Below are positions 62,430-64,000 of a stretch of DNA of 64,000 nucleotides, piece by piece. Positions within the stretch are counted from its first letter, which is position 1; every line of letters begins with the position of its first letter. The position numbers were made by a program, and so were the translations under genes. This DNA comes from JADJNW01 sp964517145 (GTDB lineage Bacteria > Bacteroidota > Bacteroidia > Chitinophagales > Saprospiraceae). Under the pieces are notes generated by a model. That model was given only the letters and a program-made list of their open reading frames with translations, was not told the origin of the DNA and ran no database searches. The stretch is from assembly GCA_964517145.1 (NCBI GenBank), contig CAZFBN010000001.1:1-64000 (forward strand), read 5' to 3'.

Positions 62430-64000
62430 TTATTTCTCCAACTGCTGCTGCATTTCCCTAACTTGATCGATCGATTCGATCAGGTAGGTTTTGGTATTTA
62501 CATTATCGCCTGTTAATTTTAAAGCTTGACTATAATATTCCAGCACTTTATTACTTGCTTCCAATAAATTTTTCTTCTGGACACTGAATTCCGCAGGCTT
62601 TTTGATACTGCTGTTCCAGTCATTCACTAAATGATTTCTTTTTATATCGCCCACGCAAATAAAGGTATTGCTTCGCAGCGTCTGCAATTGCCGGTTCATT
62701 GCATCAAGATTTTCACCTTTGGGCACTTTTTTTAAAAAATCAGCCGCCGTTTGCGCAAAATCATTACATTTTAAATAAGCAGTTATCATTTCATCTGCCA
62801 TTTTTTTATTCAGCAAATCAGGATTGTCCCACTGCCGTTGGTACTTTTTATGCAATGAAAATTGGTAAACATAGCCACGATCAGTAAAAAAATTTGCTTT
62901 TATCAAAGGATATTCCTCCATAAAAGAACGCCCCATCAAAGACATGGAATCCCCTGCCAACACCGCTTGCACCAACTCAAGCATCTTTTGGTAAGTCGCC
63001 TCTCCCCGATCCAAGCGTGCCGCCAATGCCGCCAGTTCTGCCTCACTCATTTCATCGGACAAGTCTAAAATCATACCATCTGCTTTCGCTAAATAATTGT
63101 ACAGCAATGCCTTATGCAATTTCACCTGATCCAAAGCCTTTTTATAAAGATCCGCTGTTTGGCGGGCATACACCAACTCCGCATTCGAGAAATACTGCTG
63201 CGCGATTTGCGCATCTGCATACATGGCAGCATAAAACGCGTCCGACGCATTTTTGGAGCTCCCGTCCAGGATGTCATATCTTTTGATCACTTTCCACACT
63301 TGCACCAAGCCGCGCAGGTAATCCAACTCTGCCCGCAACAATTCTTCCTGTGTTGCATCTTCCAGTAATTTTTCATCTTCAACTTGCGAATCATAATATC
63401 GACTTTTTTGTAATAATATTTCCGCATTGTCCAATTGCGAGAATAACTGAATGGTATCCAAAGGTTTATTAGAATCATCCAGCGATTCTAAAATTTGCTC
63501 CTCACTATTGTAATAAATCCGCACCGCCTGGTTGTAAAAATGATTGCTCAAACGCGCCAATGCCAAGGCATTTTTAGGATTGTAATGCAAAATCCGCTCG
63601 CTGGCGCTCAAAATGCGCTGGAGCGAATCCTGCTGAAACCAGCGTTGAATAGAGTCCTGATATACAAAGGGTTGCGTGGGAATCTCCCTAACTCTTGCCG
63701 ACAACGGCACAGCGCTCAAATTGCAAAACTCCTGGTCCGTGAGGGGGTTTGGCAGCAATTGCCAAATGGGGTCATCCGGCAAATGCGATTGGATCATCTT
63801 TTCCGCGGGCACCAGAAAAAACGCCTCTTGATACTCGCGCACAAAGCGCCTCGTCCAATAATCGGCGTAACCCGAACCCCAGGTAGGATCACTCAAATAC
63901 CATTGCCCTTCTATTTGCACAGCATTCCAGGCATGCCCCACATCCGCCACCGTGCCGTCTTCTTCCTTCACCACGCCTGTCACCAGTTCCGCGGGTAAGC
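62430..64000 (-). CDS. Transglutaminase-like protein, C-terminal part, cut by the window edge
   Basis: About 523 residues are visible; the N-terminus lies beyond 64000. The visible start ends a transglutaminase-like domain: VGHAWNAVQIEGQWYLSDPT with WGSG, giving the catalytic His and Asp; the Cys should be upstream, outside the window. A long helical, TPR-like region follows with many Gln/Leu/Asp residues. The family includes Bacteroidota peptidases and structural proteins. Whether the Cys exists cannot be seen. It converges with the tail-anchored gene. Confidence 0.75.
   Translation of the reverse strand, partial: LPAELVTGVVKEEDGTVADVGHAWNAVQIEGQWYLSDPTWGSGYADYWTRRFVREYQEAFFLVPAEKMIQSHLPDDPIWQLLPNPLTDQEFCNLSAVPLSARVREIPTQPFVYQDSIQRWFQQDSLQRILSASERILHYNPKNALALARLSNHFYNQAVRIYYNSEEQILESLDDSNKPLDTIQLFSQLDNAEILLQKSRYYDSQVEDEKLLEDATQEELLRAELDYLRGLVQVWKVIKRYDILDGSSKNASDAFYAAMYADAQIAQQYFSNAELVYARQTADLYKKALDQVKLHKALLYNYLAKADGMILDLSDEMSEAELAALAARLDRGEATYQKMLELVQAVLAGDSMSLMGRSFMEEYPLIKANFFTDRGYVYQFSLHKKYQRQWDNPDLLNKKMADEMITAYLKCNDFAQTAADFLKKVPKGENLDAMNRQLQTLRSNTFICVGDIKRNHLVNDWNSSIKKPAEFSVQKKNLLEASNKVLEYYSQALKLTGDNVNTKTYLIESIDQVREMQQQLEK

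Overview
The window is from a member of the Bacteroidota, most likely a Saprospiria/Saprospiraceae-like bacterium. The evidence is a gliding-motility-type (type IX secretion) C-terminal domain, an outer-membrane beta-barrel receptor with a carboxypeptidase-like N-terminal domain, lipoproteins, few Shine-Dalgarno sequences, several promoters of the Bacteroidota type (TTTG, about 19 nt, TAnnTTTG), the gene order rplQ-carA-eno, and secY followed directly by map without adk. The species is not identified.

Layout. (1) 1-2.0 kb: end of a truncated gene, then a complete type II restriction-modification cassette: a beta-class methyltransferase facing a ScaI-like endonuclease that is co-transcribed with a small HTH controller. 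One dyad operator motif occurs three times, twice before the controller and once before the methyltransferase. (2) 2.0-12.8 kb: accessory metabolism and secretion: a GNAT acetyltransferase, a T9SS cargo protein, an AraC regulator divergent from a PhyH dioxygenase / aldo-keto reductase / Dabb lipoprotein / FucP-type transporter row, a two-gene GMC oxidoreductase unit with a Tat-like small subunit, and a truncated S9 peptidase. (3) 13.0-39.1 kb, minus strand: sucD, divIC, eno, carA and the complete str-S10-spc-alpha ribosomal superoperon from rpsL to rplQ, including rpmJ and rpmD. A plus-strand membrane gene sits between rplQ and carA. (4) 39.1-45.7 kb: an acyl-ACP thioesterase, a GxxExxY gene bracketed by inverted repeats, fdhD, a palindrome-rich non-coding stretch, a DUF1080 lipoprotein and a large outer-membrane receptor. 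(5) 45.8-56.6 kb: a locus built around two exported TPR-CHAT caspase-like proteases, with a CHASE2 membrane sensor and a FecR-like secreted protein transcribed divergently, plus two unrecognised small proteins. (6) 56.6-64 kb: a GH16 glycosidase lipoprotein, a membrane protein, a second DUF1080 protein, a carotenoid group (crtI, cruF-like, crtZ), a tail-anchored unknown protein and the C-terminal part of a transglutaminase-like protein.

How the genes work together. The ribosomal block supplies translation and SecY export and has two unusual control regions: a structured RNA candidate before rplC and two terminator-like hairpins between rpoA and rplQ. rpsC has an in-frame TGA inside a Gly/Asn/Arg-rich tail whose coding pattern continues for 55 codons. 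The CHAT-CHASE2-FecR-like locus looks like an extracytoplasmic sensing and proteolysis module and is the best candidate for an undescribed system. The two CHAT genes are nearly identical in DNA only over the protease core, which suggests gene conversion. Many intergenic gaps hold imperfect hairpins built from short repeated words that differ from gap to gap. No tRNA, rRNA or CRISPR array was seen.
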